Positions 46,134 through 56,866 of a stretch of DNA of 64,000 bases are shown here, one piece after another. Origin of the DNA: Hirsutella rhossiliensis (taxonomy: Eukaryota > Ascomycota > Sordariomycetes > Hypocreales > Ophiocordycipitaceae); NCBI RefSeq assembly GCF_020360975.1, contig NW_025408679.1, positions 2,108,001-2,172,000 on the forward strand, given 5' to 3'. Each line of letters begins with the position of its first letter. Position 1 is the stretch's first letter. Both the position numbers and the translations under genes were made by a program. Below the pieces are notes generated by a model that was not told where the DNA came from, searched no databases, and saw nothing but the letters and a program-made list of their open reading frames with translations.

Positions 46134-46202
46134 GTTCAATCACTCTCATGCCCTGCTCTCCTTGGCATTCCCTGCCTGTTTCCAGACGGCAGAGCCGACT
46201 TT

Positions 46203-47821
46203 GTGGAGCCTCGCTTGCGGTCCATTGAGTACAAGGATTACATCGAGCACGCGATGCGGTGGCACGACGGCCGTTTTGCGCGCCATCCAACCTTCCGCTT
46301 TGTCGCATTCAACACCCTGATGCGGTCCCAAGCACGTGCGAGGTCCAAATTCTTCGTGAAGCAACACGATGGCACCCGTGAGCCGCTCACGCGAGAGCAG
46401 CTTATTCAGGCGCTCGAACACGCTGAGGATCCACGGGCGCAGGCGCTGATCAACTCGATCACAAGGCATGCGGTGTCGATTCGCGGTACGCGACCCTTTG
46501 GAATAGAAAGAGGCAGGACCTCGAGGCGTATGCCTACAGCTTGGTTGTCCTGGCGCATTCATCACATTTAGCCCGGCTGATTTACGCTGGCGGAGCCTCT
46601 ACCAACACATGCCCCGATATGAAGAATGGCTGGGCGCGTCCGAGCCGGAAAGGATGGCATTGTCGCGGTACTTGTTGCGGCAGAACCTCACATTGCTGCT
46701 TTCCACTTTCACCGCCGATACTGTCTCTTTCGGGATATCGTGTTGAGAACGAAGTTTAACGTGACGGATTACTGGGGCCGGTATGAATGGCAAGGGCGTG
46801 GAGTCCACACAACCACGGTCTGTACTGGATGGAGAATGGCCCGGTAGCCGACATGAGGGATGAAACCGCTCGCGACCTTTTTGCACGCACGTGGGGATTC
46901 CACATCACTGCCATTAACCCGGAGCCGAACAGGACAATGCCCCAGGGTGAAGGGAATCCCCTGAGTGTGGATCCGCTGGGCGTAGAGATGACATTCCTGC
47001 GGCTCTCGCAAATCGTCAACCGCTGCCAGCGCCACAGATGCAATACCGCGTACTGCTTGCGGGTCCGAAAGAAGTGGGGACCTGGCGAACGATATGCAAG
47101 GGCTGCAGCCGATATCGAGGCGGCCAATGTCGCCGATCCGGAGAGGGAGTGTCGTTTCAACTTCCCCCGTGCCTTGCGGGAGCTAGCCGCAGTCATCAGG
47201 AAAGAAGGTAAGTCATATTACATCTTCGAGGCAGCCCGCAACGACAGCCTCATGAACCACTTCAATCCTGCCATCATTCTGGGCTGGCTGGCCAATATCG
47301 ACATATCGCCCTGCACCAGCTTACAGGCAGTCATTACGTATGCTGCCAAGTATTGCAGCAAATCGGAGAAGAAGACGGAGCCTTACTGCAAGCTCGCAGA
47401 TCAGGTTTTGCCGCATACAGCACACCACCAGCCCCTGTTGTCCTTCTCCTCTCGCCTTATGAATAAGTTGATTGCCGAGAGAGATTATTCAGCGCAGGAA
47501 ATTTCCCACTTGCTGCTCAACATCCCTCTGCAGGAAGGCACTCGGATGGTTGTGTACGTCGACTGCCGTCCGTTGGAGCAGCATGTGCGGTCGTTCCGCG
47601 TCGACGAGGATGTCAGTGAGGCTGTCGGCAGCTACCGGAAATATCTGCAGAGAAATGACCAACATGAGAGTATAACCTATCTCGAGTACCTGCAGTCCTA
47701 CAATCTCAAGACGTGGAGGAGACTCGGTGCGAACGCGAAGAAGAGGGTCCTGTCCTACTTCCTCGGTACAGGTCAGCGGAGGCATCACCCCAGTTTCATG
47801 ACTTCTGCCGTGTCAAGTTGA
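46203..47821 (+). pseudogene. Helitron Rep HUH nuclease (family 2b)
   Basis: MEPRLRSIEYKDYIEHAMRW opens the block, then AVSIRGTRPF. The frame slips near 46500, with PRYEEWLGASEPERMALSRY in another frame. RYEWQGRG at 46785 is followed, one base out of frame, by SPHNHGLYW, the HUH motif. INPEPNRTMPQGEG, NRCQRHRCNTAYC and TYAAKYCSKSEKK (Y..KY catalytic segment) follow in the long clean frame 46787-47821. The break at the HUH motif fits one missing G. This is a single-strand nicking and rejoining nuclease. Confidence 0.85.
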
Positions 47822-49686
47822 TGATGGCCCATCCGCATCGCTCTCCGGAGGAGCTGCTTGCTGTGGACGGGCAGCCGTTTGAGTCCTTTGCGGCGGCGTA
47901 CCAGTGCTGCCGGCAGCGACACCATTTCCATGAGGACGACCATTACGGCGAGGTGGGAGCAAATGAGCTGCAGGCAGAGGACGATGAGTTTCAGCGGGAG
48001 GAGCACGAAGAGCCTGTCGTGGAGGAAGATTGGCATGAACTCGCCCGTATGCTGCCAGACCATCCGCTGGAGGAGGAGGATATCGACGTGCTGGGCCGGC
48101 GAGATGTCGACGTGAATTATGACTGGACTCCCCACGTTGGACGGTATACCGATGACGGCATTCTCCAGGGCGACTTCTGGAAGCAACGCAAAGCCGAAAA
48201 TCCCCTTCACCTTGATGTGGATCATCAGCCGCTGGAGGCTCGCGATTCCCTGAATCCGGAGCAGCGCCTAGTGTACGATACGGTGATGGGCCACTTTCTG
48301 ACCCAGGCCTGTTCCCAGTTGTTACTCCATGTGGACGGCGGCGGTGGCACGGGCAAATCATACCTCATCAATCTGCTTTCGGCGCACCTCCAAGCCGCCT
48401 CGGGCGGAAGAGGACGCCTGTTTGGCGTGCCGCGCCCACGGGCGTTGCGGAAATCAGATATCGGGCACTACCTCCCTGCTGCACCTCCCCATCAACAAGG
48501 ACTTCAAGCCCCTGTCAGCGATCGACAAAGCTCAGCTCCAGAAGAAGCTAAAGGATGTCAAGTACCTGATCGTCGATGAGAAGAGCATGCTGGGTCTGCG
48601 ACAGCTGTCATGGATTGATGACCGTCTCCGTGAGGCGTTCCCGAATAGAAATGAGGAGTTCTTTGGTGGTCTTAATATCCTCCTGGTTGGCGACTTCTTT
48701 CAGCTTCCCCCTGTACTGCAGAAGCCTCTTTATTACGACAAGGAGGTGCAGGGGGTAGAGATCAAGGGCAGGAACGCATATCGGCGCTTCGACAAGACGG
48801 TTTTCTTGAAGGTTGCCCAGCGTCAGCGCGGCGACGATCAGGCAGCGTTTCGCTCAGCTCTTGAGGAATTGCGGCTGCTCCAACTCTCTATGGAGTCCTG
48901 GAAGCTCCTCTCCAGCCGTGTTCAGGCGAAGCTGGACGATCAGGAGGTTGCCAAGTTCGTCAATTCCCTACGAGTATACGCCACGAAAGACAGGGTGAAC
49001 GAATATAACCACTACCACCTCGACCGCCTAGGCCGGCCTGTCATCCAGGTCATGGCTAAGAACGTTGGCCCCGGTGCTGCTGCTGCTCCTGACGACAAGG
49101 CAGGCAACCTTGCGAAGCAGATTCCGTATGCATTGGCGCCCGTCTGATGCTGACGTCCAACCTTTGGCAGCCGGTTGGCCTCTGCAACGGTGCACGTGGT
49201 ACAGTATACGATATCGCGTGGGCGCCTGGAGCTGACCCCATGCGAGACCCTCCCTGCGTGATCATGATGGAGTTTGACAAGTACCGGTACACGGGGCCGG
49301 TATTCCTGACCACCACAGATGGCAGGAAGATTGTCCCGATTCTGCCAGTAGACAGGGACTTCCTCGTCGGAGCCACACTCTGCACTCGTACGCAGTTTCC
49401 CCTGATCGTGTGCTACGCCATTACAGTTCACAAGTCGCAGAGCATCACCGAAGACATGATCGTGACGGATCTGTCGTGCCGTGACTTTCAGACCGGTTTG
49501 AGCTACGTGGCCGTCTCGCGTGTGAAAACGCTGCAGGGTCTGATGCTGGATGCCCCGTTTGACCGCAATCACCTGACTTATGCGTCGCCGCCGGAAGGAA
49601 TTAAGATGAAAATGAAGGATCAACAACTTCGCAAACGACAGGTTCTTACCCAGAATCCGTATAAGATAGGCGACGGGTCTACGTAA
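47713..49686 (+). pseudogene. Helitron Pif1-type helicase (family 2b)
   Basis: An acidic N-terminal part with YDWTPHVGRYTDDG and RLVYDTVMGHFL leads to Walker A DGGGGTGKSY (48340-48370). The frame breaks near 48410 and resumes with LHLPINKDFKPL, Walker B KYLIVDEKSML (48560-48590), LLVGDFFQLPPV and RVYATKDRVNEYN to 49147. It then continues in the next frame with NLWQPVGLCNGARGTVYDIAW, CYAITVHKSQSI and SYVAVSRVKTL, and stops at 49686. It is a superfamily 1B helicase with all motifs present in three frames. Confidence 0.87.
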
Positions 49687-49820
49687 CTCCACTTGATGCT
49701 ACCGGCGACAAGATCGACATTTTCAAGGCACAGATGAATGTATGATTGTAGATACTGTACTGATTGTTCAGTGACTGACTGCTTGACTGGTAGCCAGACT
49801 CGCAGCCTTCGGCTGATTGT

Positions 49821-49861
49821 ACGCCTTGCACCACAGCCCTAAAGACTAAAGTGCAAGGCGT
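49821..49861 (+). other. Hairpin with perfect 11-bp stem downstream of Helitron 2b
   Basis: ACGCCTTGCAC at 49821-49831 pairs exactly with GTGCAAGGCGT at 49851-49861 across a 19-nt loop. It lies 135 bases after the helicase stop. It could be the 3' subterminal hairpin of the Helitron or a transcription-related structure. Confidence 0.75.
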
Positions 49862-49881
49862 GGCGCAGTATTTTATATACA

Positions 49882-51802
49882 TCATCCTGTTTCACAGTCC
49901 TTAAGCCACTGTGGTCGCTTGCTATTCCGCTGCGGGCGTCCCGAGCTCCGATATGCCACTACCATCTCCCGATCACTCTCAACAGCTAGAGAAGGTCGTT
50001 GGGCACGAGCTGTCTGGTCTGGCGGAATCCTTACCTTCTTTACTAACCCGTCCTTTGGCTGATCTGGCGGCTGCGATGTTACCGGAAGCTCTGGGGTTGG
50101 TGGAAGAGCGACGACTATTTCGTCTAGAGTCCCTGGACTCTTCTCTCGAGCTTTAGAAGGCACCCGCTGGGGCCGCGGCTTCTGTTGCGCACTTTCCCGG
50201 CTTATACCTTTGAGATCGTCTCGAAGTTGTCGACTGGCCGCTTTCTCTTGCTTCTTCGCTTCTTTTTCCTGCAATTTTCGCTCCCTTTTCTCCTCTCGCT
50301 GCTTCTTTCTTTCCAACGCCTCCTCTTTTTGCTCCTCCGCCTTTTTCTGTCGCTGAACCTCTGGAATTCCTCTGGATTGCTTCCTCTTTCTTCTGGACCT
50401 CCATCGCCGCTTTCTTCACTCGAGCTTGAGCCACTTTTTGCGGGCTGAAGACCTGAGCAGAGTTAGGATCCGTACGGTCAAAGAGATAATCTTTCAGAGC
50501 TGTACCACGCTGCCTGCGCTGTTTCTCATGAATTATAGTCTCACGGAGTCCCTTGTTCTCATATCTAAGCAGCTCAACCTCGGATTGAAGGCTTTCAAGA
50601 GTGCTCTTCAGCTTCTGAGCACTGACTTCAGCATTGGCGGTGGATTTATCGACCACTTTGTCGACAAGCCGTCGTAATTCTCGAGCGGTAGGTTGCTGCA
50701 ATGCTAGGGAGTCTTCCGAATCGCTGCCTGCATCGGAATCGTCGTATTCCTTCTTCACAATCTGTGACAAGACGACTTCGGAGTCCAAAGGCAGGAGGCC
50801 GGTCCGCATCCACCCGCTTGCAATGTTCTCCGGGGAGAAGGACGCCTCCAATGCGTTCCAAAACAAGGTCCAGAATTCGCGTTTGGACAGCCCAACAAGT
50901 CCTTGTGTTTTTGCCATCCACCGGATAAGCTGATTTGTATATGCCGTCGACAAGGGACCGAATAGAGATACGTCCAGGGGCTGGAGCCGATGAGTAGAAT
51001 GAGGGGGAAACACCGCAACGATGATCCGATGCTGGTCACACCACTCCAGAAAGTCCATATTAATATGGCTCGAGTGGCCATCGGTAATGAGAAGGCGATA
51101 ATCGCGGCCGTTTCGCGCCTTTGCCTTAGTAAACCGATCAAAAACGCCGACAAGCCACTCTTTCCAAGCTCGTGGTTGGTCCAGCCTGTATCTGAGGTCG
51201 TAAAGAAGGCTGATTGATGCTCTGGGTCAAATTCCGTAAGCCAAGCATCCTGAACTTGTCCTGGCTTGCCTTGGTAGATGAGAAAAGGAGGCAGCGATGT
51301 CATGTCCTGAAGGGGCGATGTCGTATTCCTCAATTTTTGAGCGTATCTTCTACCGTCAGCAACGGAAATGAGATGCTGTGCATCAACGTACCAGCTCAAA
51401 ATAATCTTTATACCTTGAAGCACTGTCGGCTCTCTTTCGTGCCACATCAAATCCATCGAACCAGGTACAACCAAGCTCGTTACGATGGCGATTGACGAAG
51501 CTATACGGCCAGTTCTTTCCGACCTCCATTTTCGCCATATCCTGAGCGAAGTTCTTGATCATAGACAGCGTAGGCGGGATGCCACGTGACGAAAGCTTAT
51601 GAATATAAGCAACAAGATCTAGTTCCTGCTGTTTTGACAGTCGAGATTTATAGAGGGAGTCCGCATCGCGTCTTGAGCGCTGTTTGCCTTGATGGCGGCG
51701 GCGCAACGTGGTCTCATCGCAGCCAAATTGGCGAGCTGTTTCAGCGTAATTGACCGATTCTGAGGACTTCAGGAAAGCAAGCGCTTCGTCAATAGCCGCC
51801 AT
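49882..51802 (-). pseudogene. pogo/Fot1-type transposase
   Basis: The start is the ATG at 51802 (MAAIDEALAFLKSS). An HTH of the Psq/CENP-B type (YAETARQFGCDETTLRRRH) and a second CENP-B HTH (IHKLSSRGIPPTLSMIKNFA, then WPYSFVNRH) follow. Part of the DDE domain comes next: LPPFLIYQGKPG, TSDTGWTNHELG, RLLITDGHSSH (second D) and FPPHSTHRLQPLDVSLFG (third D). The usual NMDEKGF block with the first Asp is missing between 51390 and 51340, so an internal deletion is likely and the enzyme would be dead. A Lys/Glu-rich coiled-coil tail runs in two frames to 49882. I could not find terminal inverted repeats. Confidence 0.8.
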
Positions 51803-51848
51803 GGTTGTTGAGATGTTCCAGATTGATGTTGAGACAGAATGTCGGTAT

Positions 51849-52255
51849 GGTATGGATTTATTCCGCCCGGAGGGAGGTCCCTATAGGGCCTAGACGCTCT
51901 GGCTATTGACGGTTCGATACACTGATGCATGACACCCCAAGCCCCACAGATCATCTTACGCTGCGCCAACCATTCCACTGTTCGCTCCATGACAGACCTG
52001 CTTGAAGGTCAATTTCTCCAAGTGTTCAGCATCCTATTCCCAGCAACTGAAGCGCGATGTGTCGAAGTTGAAGCGTGGTTGTGTTAGTCATTGATGGTGG
52101 TTGGTACGCCGATTGTGTTCTCTCATGACGCTGTTCCTGTTGACGGGCGGGAACCCGGGTGTACCCTGTTCGCTCAGGGGTGCCTCCAGCCGGCTTCGAA
52201 CCGACCCCTCTGCGACGCAGAGGCTCCAGACGTGTCACCACTACGCCATGGAGGC
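51849..52255 (-). mobile_element. tRNA-headed SINE, copy 1
   Basis: Read on the minus strand from 52255: a 74-nt tRNA-like head GCCTCCATGGCGTAGTGG.., a roughly 250-bp body, and a GGGCGGAATAAATCC tail. It matches copy 2 (54985-55396) throughout. Direct repeats CAGAATGTCGGTA (51836-51848) and CAGAGTGTCGGT (52256-52267, continuing at 53849-53861) flank it with one mismatch; the right copy was itself later split by a LINE insertion. It lies just upstream of the pogo start codon. Confidence 0.85.
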
Positions 52256-52267
52256 CAGAGTGTCGGT

Positions 52268-53847
52268 GATGATGATGATGTTTATTTCGCCATTGACGAT
52301 AGTCAGAGGCACTGCGTCAGACTCGCTAAGCCTATTCTAGAGTTGTCCAATACTCGGTTCCGAGCCCAAGGAATTCGTCCCGATCGAATGCCTAAATTTC
52401 TCTTACATCCTTCAATCCGTCTCTTGCTCATTTGACCTGTCCCTTTCCAATTCTGGAGCCTGTCTGATGAGGTACAGACCACTCTCCTCCGCCGCATTTG
52501 ACGAAGAGTCCACCTGCCTTTAGCCGTCCGGTGTAGCTAACCTACCAGCTGTGGGGCAACCACAGGTATAGGTAGAGGGTTTGTGCTGAAAAGAAAAGGT
52601 TAAGACAGAGGATGTATGTTAGTAGGGCGACGGTCGTAACTTGGCGAGTTCCCGGCGATATACCGGGCACCCAGGATCTGTAGCCTTGTGTGCTCCTTTT
52701 CCACCGCACGCTGCACACTTAAAAACGTTCGAGGTGCAAGTCGACGCAGAATGGCCCGGTTGGGCGCACTGTCCACAGATCGGAGCTGGGGCCTTGCAGC
52801 GATAATGCAAGTGTCCGTAGAGGTGGCAACGGTAGCATCTCGCTGGTTGAAGTCCCTGAACGAATGGTCGCGTGTATGCACACTCGCCATTCGCCATCTC
52901 AACCGTTCGTTTTGCAAGCAACCTGTCCACCTCCTCTTTCTTATCCAGGTGTACCACCAGAGAGCGGTATTCCTTGTCGACAGACGCTGTCCCGAGCCAT
53001 CGCATCTTGTGCACTTTCACCCCGTTCATCCGCCCAAACACGGCGCATCCGATATCATCCGTCGCAACCCCACGATGGGCTCTATCAACCCGTAGAGGGT
53101 ACCACTGCTCCCCATATAGCGTTCCCTTATCGAAATGTGTCCTTATCCAGGTGTCGTTCTGCCGTACTTTATCGACGTCCGTCTCTCGAAAGAGAAGCCG
53201 AAAACGCCCGTTTCCTTTAGAATTGACGCCAAGACAGGTCACACCCAAATTCTCAAGGGCAGCGTTCGCGCGCCGACGAATAGTGCCGGCATTGCCTTCC
53301 TTTATGTCACTATCTAGGACCCGACTCACGTCCAACCCAATGCCTGGCAGTGGTCCTGGGACTGGAGGGTGGTGGCGAAGGTGGCAGGTGCTGTTGCTGT
53401 TGCTGATGAGGCGCATTTCGAGTGGCGGACTCGGAGGGCTAGCGACGCGTGGGAAGAGCTCGTTTCGAATGAACTCTTCCAAGGACTCGACGCGTTTCTC
53501 CGCCCTTTCGGCCCGCTCCTCGACGCGTTTCAGGAGAGCTTCGATTCGTGCCAATGAATCCTCGTTGGCACCGGGTCGGCATTCGTCGATTTCGCTTTCG
53601 GGACGGCGGATTTCTTTCGTGATGGGCGCGGTTCTGGGTCGAATTGCAGTGTCGGTTTCAGAGGGCGACCGCGAGCGCTGGTCCTTGTCGCGTCGGCCGC
53701 GCTTGTCGAATTGGCCACAATGATGCTACAGGCCACATTGTCGTTCGTACCGTCATCCTCGTCATCGAGCAACTCGAATTGGTTCGAGTTGCGCTTGGTG
53801 CTGTTCTTGCTTTTCCGCGGCATTGTTTTCAATATGAAGTATGTTGT
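52268..53847 (-). mobile_element. ORF1-only non-LTR retrotransposon (1.58 kb)
   Basis: It is flanked by the 13-bp direct repeat CCAGAGTGTCGGT (52255-52267 and 53848-53860). On the minus strand it starts 24 bases before the gag ATG, carries one gag-like frame, a roughly 340-bp 3' UTR and a (CAT)n tail ending in GGCGAAATAAACATCATC. No endonuclease or reverse transcriptase is present, so the element must have moved with enzymes supplied in trans. It resembles in design the ORF1-only HAL1 elements of mammals, though unrelated in sequence as far as I can tell. Confidence 0.85.
52619..53823 (-). CDS. Tad-like LINE ORF1 (gag-like) protein with three zinc knuckles
   Basis: The ATG at 53823 (MPRKSKNSTKRNSNQF) opens a basic leader. 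After a frame break near 53580, a coiled-coil-like segment (IEALLKRVEERAERAEKRVESLE) is followed by an RRM-like region (KGNGRFRLLF..VDKVRQNDTWI), LDKKEEVDRLLAKRTVEM, and three CCHC-type knuckles: CYRCHLYGHLHYRC, CGQCAQPGHSASTC and CAACGGKGAHKATDPGC. The stop is at 52619. The protein would bind and package the element RNA. The layout matches ORF1 of fungal Tad-clade LINEs. The single break near 53580 is the only defect. Confidence 0.82.
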
Positions 53848-53860
53848 CCAGAGTGTCGGT

Positions 53861-53910
53861 AGTAGTAGTAGGATTTATTTCGCCCGGAGGGAGGTCCCTA
53901 TAAGGCCTTT
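53861..53910 (-). mobile_element. Very short SINE/LINE 3' tail fragment with (TAC)n
   Basis: Read on the minus strand: GGCCTTATAGGGACCTCC, CTCCGGGCGAAATAAATCC and then (TAC)n, the same 3' end as the SINE copies. Only about 50 bases are present, abutting a FunK1 coding sequence at 53911, so this looks like an extreme 5' truncation that landed in the gene. The next downstream FunK1 sequence is not found nearby. Confidence 0.7.
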
Positions 53911-54691
53911 ACTGAGCTTCTGCACCGACAAGATCCTTCGGGTTCGTGGTCGAATAGTAGCGGCGTCGTTCCTCTGAGAGGAAGTCGTCCTGGAATCGGA
54001 ACCACCAGTCCAGAACTTTGGCCTGCACGGGCGGTTCAGGAACATCGGTCCACGCACCATCAACGTGCCGATCCTTCGTCACCTCATAGACGCCCAAGGC
54101 ACGGCGCGTCCAGTTTTTCCCCTCGAAGTATTTCTCAAAGAATCCTTCCACGTCGCGGTATGTGCAAAATCTGATCTCCTCAAAGACCTTTCTTTCCACC
54201 ACCTCTCGTGTCTGTTCGGTACCTTGCTGAGAAGCGGAGGAATGGGTAATGGGCGTACTGTCGAACGTGGCCGGGATACTTCCAGGAGGCGTCACTCGGG
54301 TAAGTGTGGCGATGAGGTCGAGTACGGCGGTCCAGATCTCGGAGCCGGACGCCTTTTGAATGATAAGTCTCACAAGCGGGCGGTAGTTACTGTAGTTGAA
54401 GTCTCCTTTTCGGACGCGTCCAAAGACAAGCGCCAGCTCGGAGGCTACGTCGCGACTGCTGATTGCCGATCGAATAATGAGGGCAGCTTCAGCTCCCATC
54501 AAAGCAGATAGGAGACGGGATATTGCCTTTTGACAGCTATCTGCAGAAGTTTCGACAGCGTCGTCGTGCGAACCGGAGATTGAAGCATATGACTCCTCTG
54601 CATCCTGAAGTGATTTCTTTAGATGGTCCAGAGAGCTGTCCAAGGGGTGGCGCGCGATTATGTTGCGATCGTGTTCCGATAGAGTAGCCAT
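53911..54691 (-). pseudogene. FunK1 family N-terminal part, truncated by a retroposon tail
   Basis: The ATG at 54691 (MATLSEHDRNIIARHPLDSS) opens a 259-codon frame. Its last 150 residues parallel the FunK1 gene at 30803-33284: ITHSSASQQGTEQTREVVERKVFEEIRFCTYRDV, FFEKYFEGKNWTR, VLDWWFRFQDDFLSEERRRYY and PKDLVGAEA. It then ends two codons after entering the SINE-like tail. The nuclease-like core and the kinase domain are missing. The remaining part is uninterrupted and preserves an N-terminus without the intron model needed in the full copy. It is probably a dead paralogue. Confidence 0.8.
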
Positions 54692-54984
54692 TCAATCCGG
54701 CAACTCGTAGAAAGCGTGACGATTCTGCAAAAAAGTATGACCGACAGGCTCAGCGGACATCACTAGTAAGGTAAGGTATCACGGGGATGCTGCAATAATG
54801 AGGATTCGGGGGCCCGAAGTAAGAAGGTGTCGAAGAACCCGAACGGAGATGGGATTCGGAAGAGCGCGTGGCGTAGCTGGATGCCGGGCCGAAATTCATC
54901 CGGTCCAGTGGTGAGGTGCCTCAGGCAAACACGCCAGGCATCCACTGGCAAAATGCTTGCATCAGCTACCGCCATTGGCGCCGT

Positions 54985-55396
54985 GCCTCCATGGCGTAGT
55001 GGTGACACGTCTGGAGCCTCTGCGTCGCAGAGGGGTCGGTTCGAAGCCGGCTGGAGGCACCCCTGGTGAAACAGGGCACACCCGGGTTCCCGCCCGTCAA
55101 CAGGGAACAGCGTCATGAGAGAACACAATCGGCGTACCAACCACCATCAATGACTAACACAACCACGCTTCAACTTCGACACATCGCGCTTCAGTTGCTG
55201 GGAATAGGATGCTGAACACTTGGAGAAATTGACCTTCAAGCAGGTCTGTCATGGAGCAAAACAGTGGTACGGTTGGCGCAGCGTAAGATGATCTGTGGGG
55301 CTTGGGGAGTCAAGGAACAAACGTGCTGAACTGTACTCTAGACTGTGTAAAGGCCTTATAGGGACCTCCCTCCGGGCGAAATAAATCCTACCTAAC
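54985..55396 (+). mobile_element. tRNA-headed SINE, copy 2 (412 bp)
   Basis: It is flanked by the 10-bp direct repeat TTGGCGCCGT (54975-54984; 55397-55406). Positions 54985-55058 are a 74-nt tRNA-like head with acceptor arms GCCTCCA/TGGAGGC, box A TGGCGTAGTGG (54992-55002), a T arm GTCGG-TTCGAAG-CCGGC and box B GGTTCGAAGCC (55038-55048). The anticodon arm is not canonical, so it is a tRNA-derived promoter, not a tRNA gene. The body (55090-55350) resembles the 3' UTR of the LINE at 58156-60424. The tail reads GGGCGAAATAAATCCTACC. It would be transcribed by RNA polymerase III. Confidence 0.88.
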
Positions 55397-55428
55397 TTGG
55401 CGCCGTTCGAAAGACCTCATTATGGCCT

Positions 55429-56400
55429 GTGCCACTGTCTCTATGCACAGCTGGTCTTGCCGCCCGTGGTGGTAGCATTTTAATCTGTTCAGGTATACGG
55501 CGGCTGAGAGCCCCTAAGGCTTGCTATATCTTTGTGGGCTTTGAACAGTCTGGGCTATGGCCCCCTGATCCTGAAGTTGTGCTTGCTCCTCTACGAGCCG
55601 CCTCTAAAGACCAAGAGGAGCCTGTTTTCCCGCACCTCTTGGCGAGGAATTTGGTCTCGCCACGTAAGGTAAAGCATGATCTCGAAGCCAGTCGGAAAAG
55701 GCTCGATGTTTTAAGCAGCCTAATACGAGAGATCGTTAAAAACGCGTTACCCTGCCTTGACCTTGCTATTCTAACCCAAACGGCTCATACGCAGTTTATA
55801 CAACACCAGCAAGAGCGTATCCGGCGAGAGAGGCGCAGGACGAAGACCTTACGCCGTATCCGAGGCGTCGACGATGGCGCCTTTACGATGCAGCAACTAC
55901 GAGAGAAGGTAGCCGCCCGGCAAGAGGAAGATCACGAGGCTATAGCCAAGCGAGCTCTTAAGGAAAGCGAGACTCAATTTCGACAACTTCGTCCCACGGA
56001 ACTGCGTGCAGCAGCCTTGTCGTCACAGCGTCGTCTACGCGGTGGAGCTGCCGTGGCGGCAAGAGCAGCAGAAGAGGCCACGTACAGGGTACACGTTCAA
56101 CAGCTGGTAACCCCGAAAGAAGCCATCACTCGCGAGGCTCTTCAAGAGCGTTGGAATATAGCTACGGATAAAAATCGGTCTTTCCTATGGACAACATACC
56201 CAAAACGCGACCGCATGGCTCTTCCAGACGCTGTGGCCTGTTCACGACTCACAAGCCCGGGAAGAGGCGCGGGCACAAGAGGTTGCCGAAGCTGACGCCG
56301 ACAAAGACTCTGACATCGATTATAACTACATCTCTATGATGCTTTCTTCAGAGCCGGATCTCTCGCCTCATAATAGCAGCGACGATGACTTCAGATCGTG
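55429..56400 (+). pseudogene. pogo-type transposase, C-terminal remnant
   Basis: FEQSGLWPPDPEVVLAPL is the conserved end of the DDE domain in pogo/Fot1 transposases (compare SGWMRTGLLPLDSEVVL in 49882-51802). It is followed by a long charged, coiled-coil-like region with KVKHDLEASRKRLDVLSSL and QHQQERIRRERRRTKTLRRI. The frame shifts near 56270 and ends in an acidic segment (DADKDSDIDYNYI..SSDDDF) at 56400. The HTH and catalytic residues are absent; the 5' side is cut near the SINE insertion. A further + frame (56398-56907) is Arg/Glu-rich and may be more of the same tail, but I cannot support it. Confidence 0.7.
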
Positions 56401-56866
56401 ACAACACAGCGCCAACCCCAGCGTATTAGGGCACCACTATCCCAGTTTCCTCTCGAGAAACAGCCACCATTGAGAAGACGGCGGGTGCAATTGAACGAAA
56501 AAGACGAGGCCGAGCTCCAGGCCGAGCTTGAGGAGGAACGAGTCATCGTGCGTGCGTACGACGAAGAAGATGCGGGATGGCTCCGGACAGTCAGGTTCGG
56601 ACAGTCAGATTGCAGGGATTGTTGCGCTAAGCAAGGATCCAAAGCCATCGCGCCTTGGCTACAGCCCGAACGGGAAAGAAGTGCCATTTTTCAGTCTGAA
56701 GGGAAATCCACTAGTATACAATCCTGGGTAGGCCGCTGCTGCAGTTCCAACTGCGTTTCGTCCTCCTTGGAAGCCTTCCGCTTCTTGCACTGCGGCTTAG
56801 GCATATCCGGTTTCTCACCCCTTCCCACTCTATCTGAAGACTTCCCAGTAGCAGCTGCCGCCTACT

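Larger units (their letters stand above)
44020..49686 (+). mobile_element. Helitron family 2, copy b
   Basis: A full architecture on the + strand: zinc-binding N-terminus, DUF6570-like region, Rep HUH nuclease and Pif1-type helicase. It matches the minus-strand copy at 7884-12752 block for block. Coordinates give the coding extent. A TTCG-loop hairpin (AGCC-TTC-GGCT) precedes the first ATG at 44004-44014. Another (49803-49815), and an 11-bp stem hairpin at 49821-49861, follow the last stop. Such hairpins near the 3' end are typical of Helitrons, but I could not identify the CTRR terminus. Confidence 0.88.

Noticed and set aside
54985..55058. A tRNA gene
   Set aside because: The length and boxes fit, but the anticodon arm does not fold canonically. 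The same 74 nt starts both copies of a 410-bp duplicated element with target duplications, so it is a SINE head.
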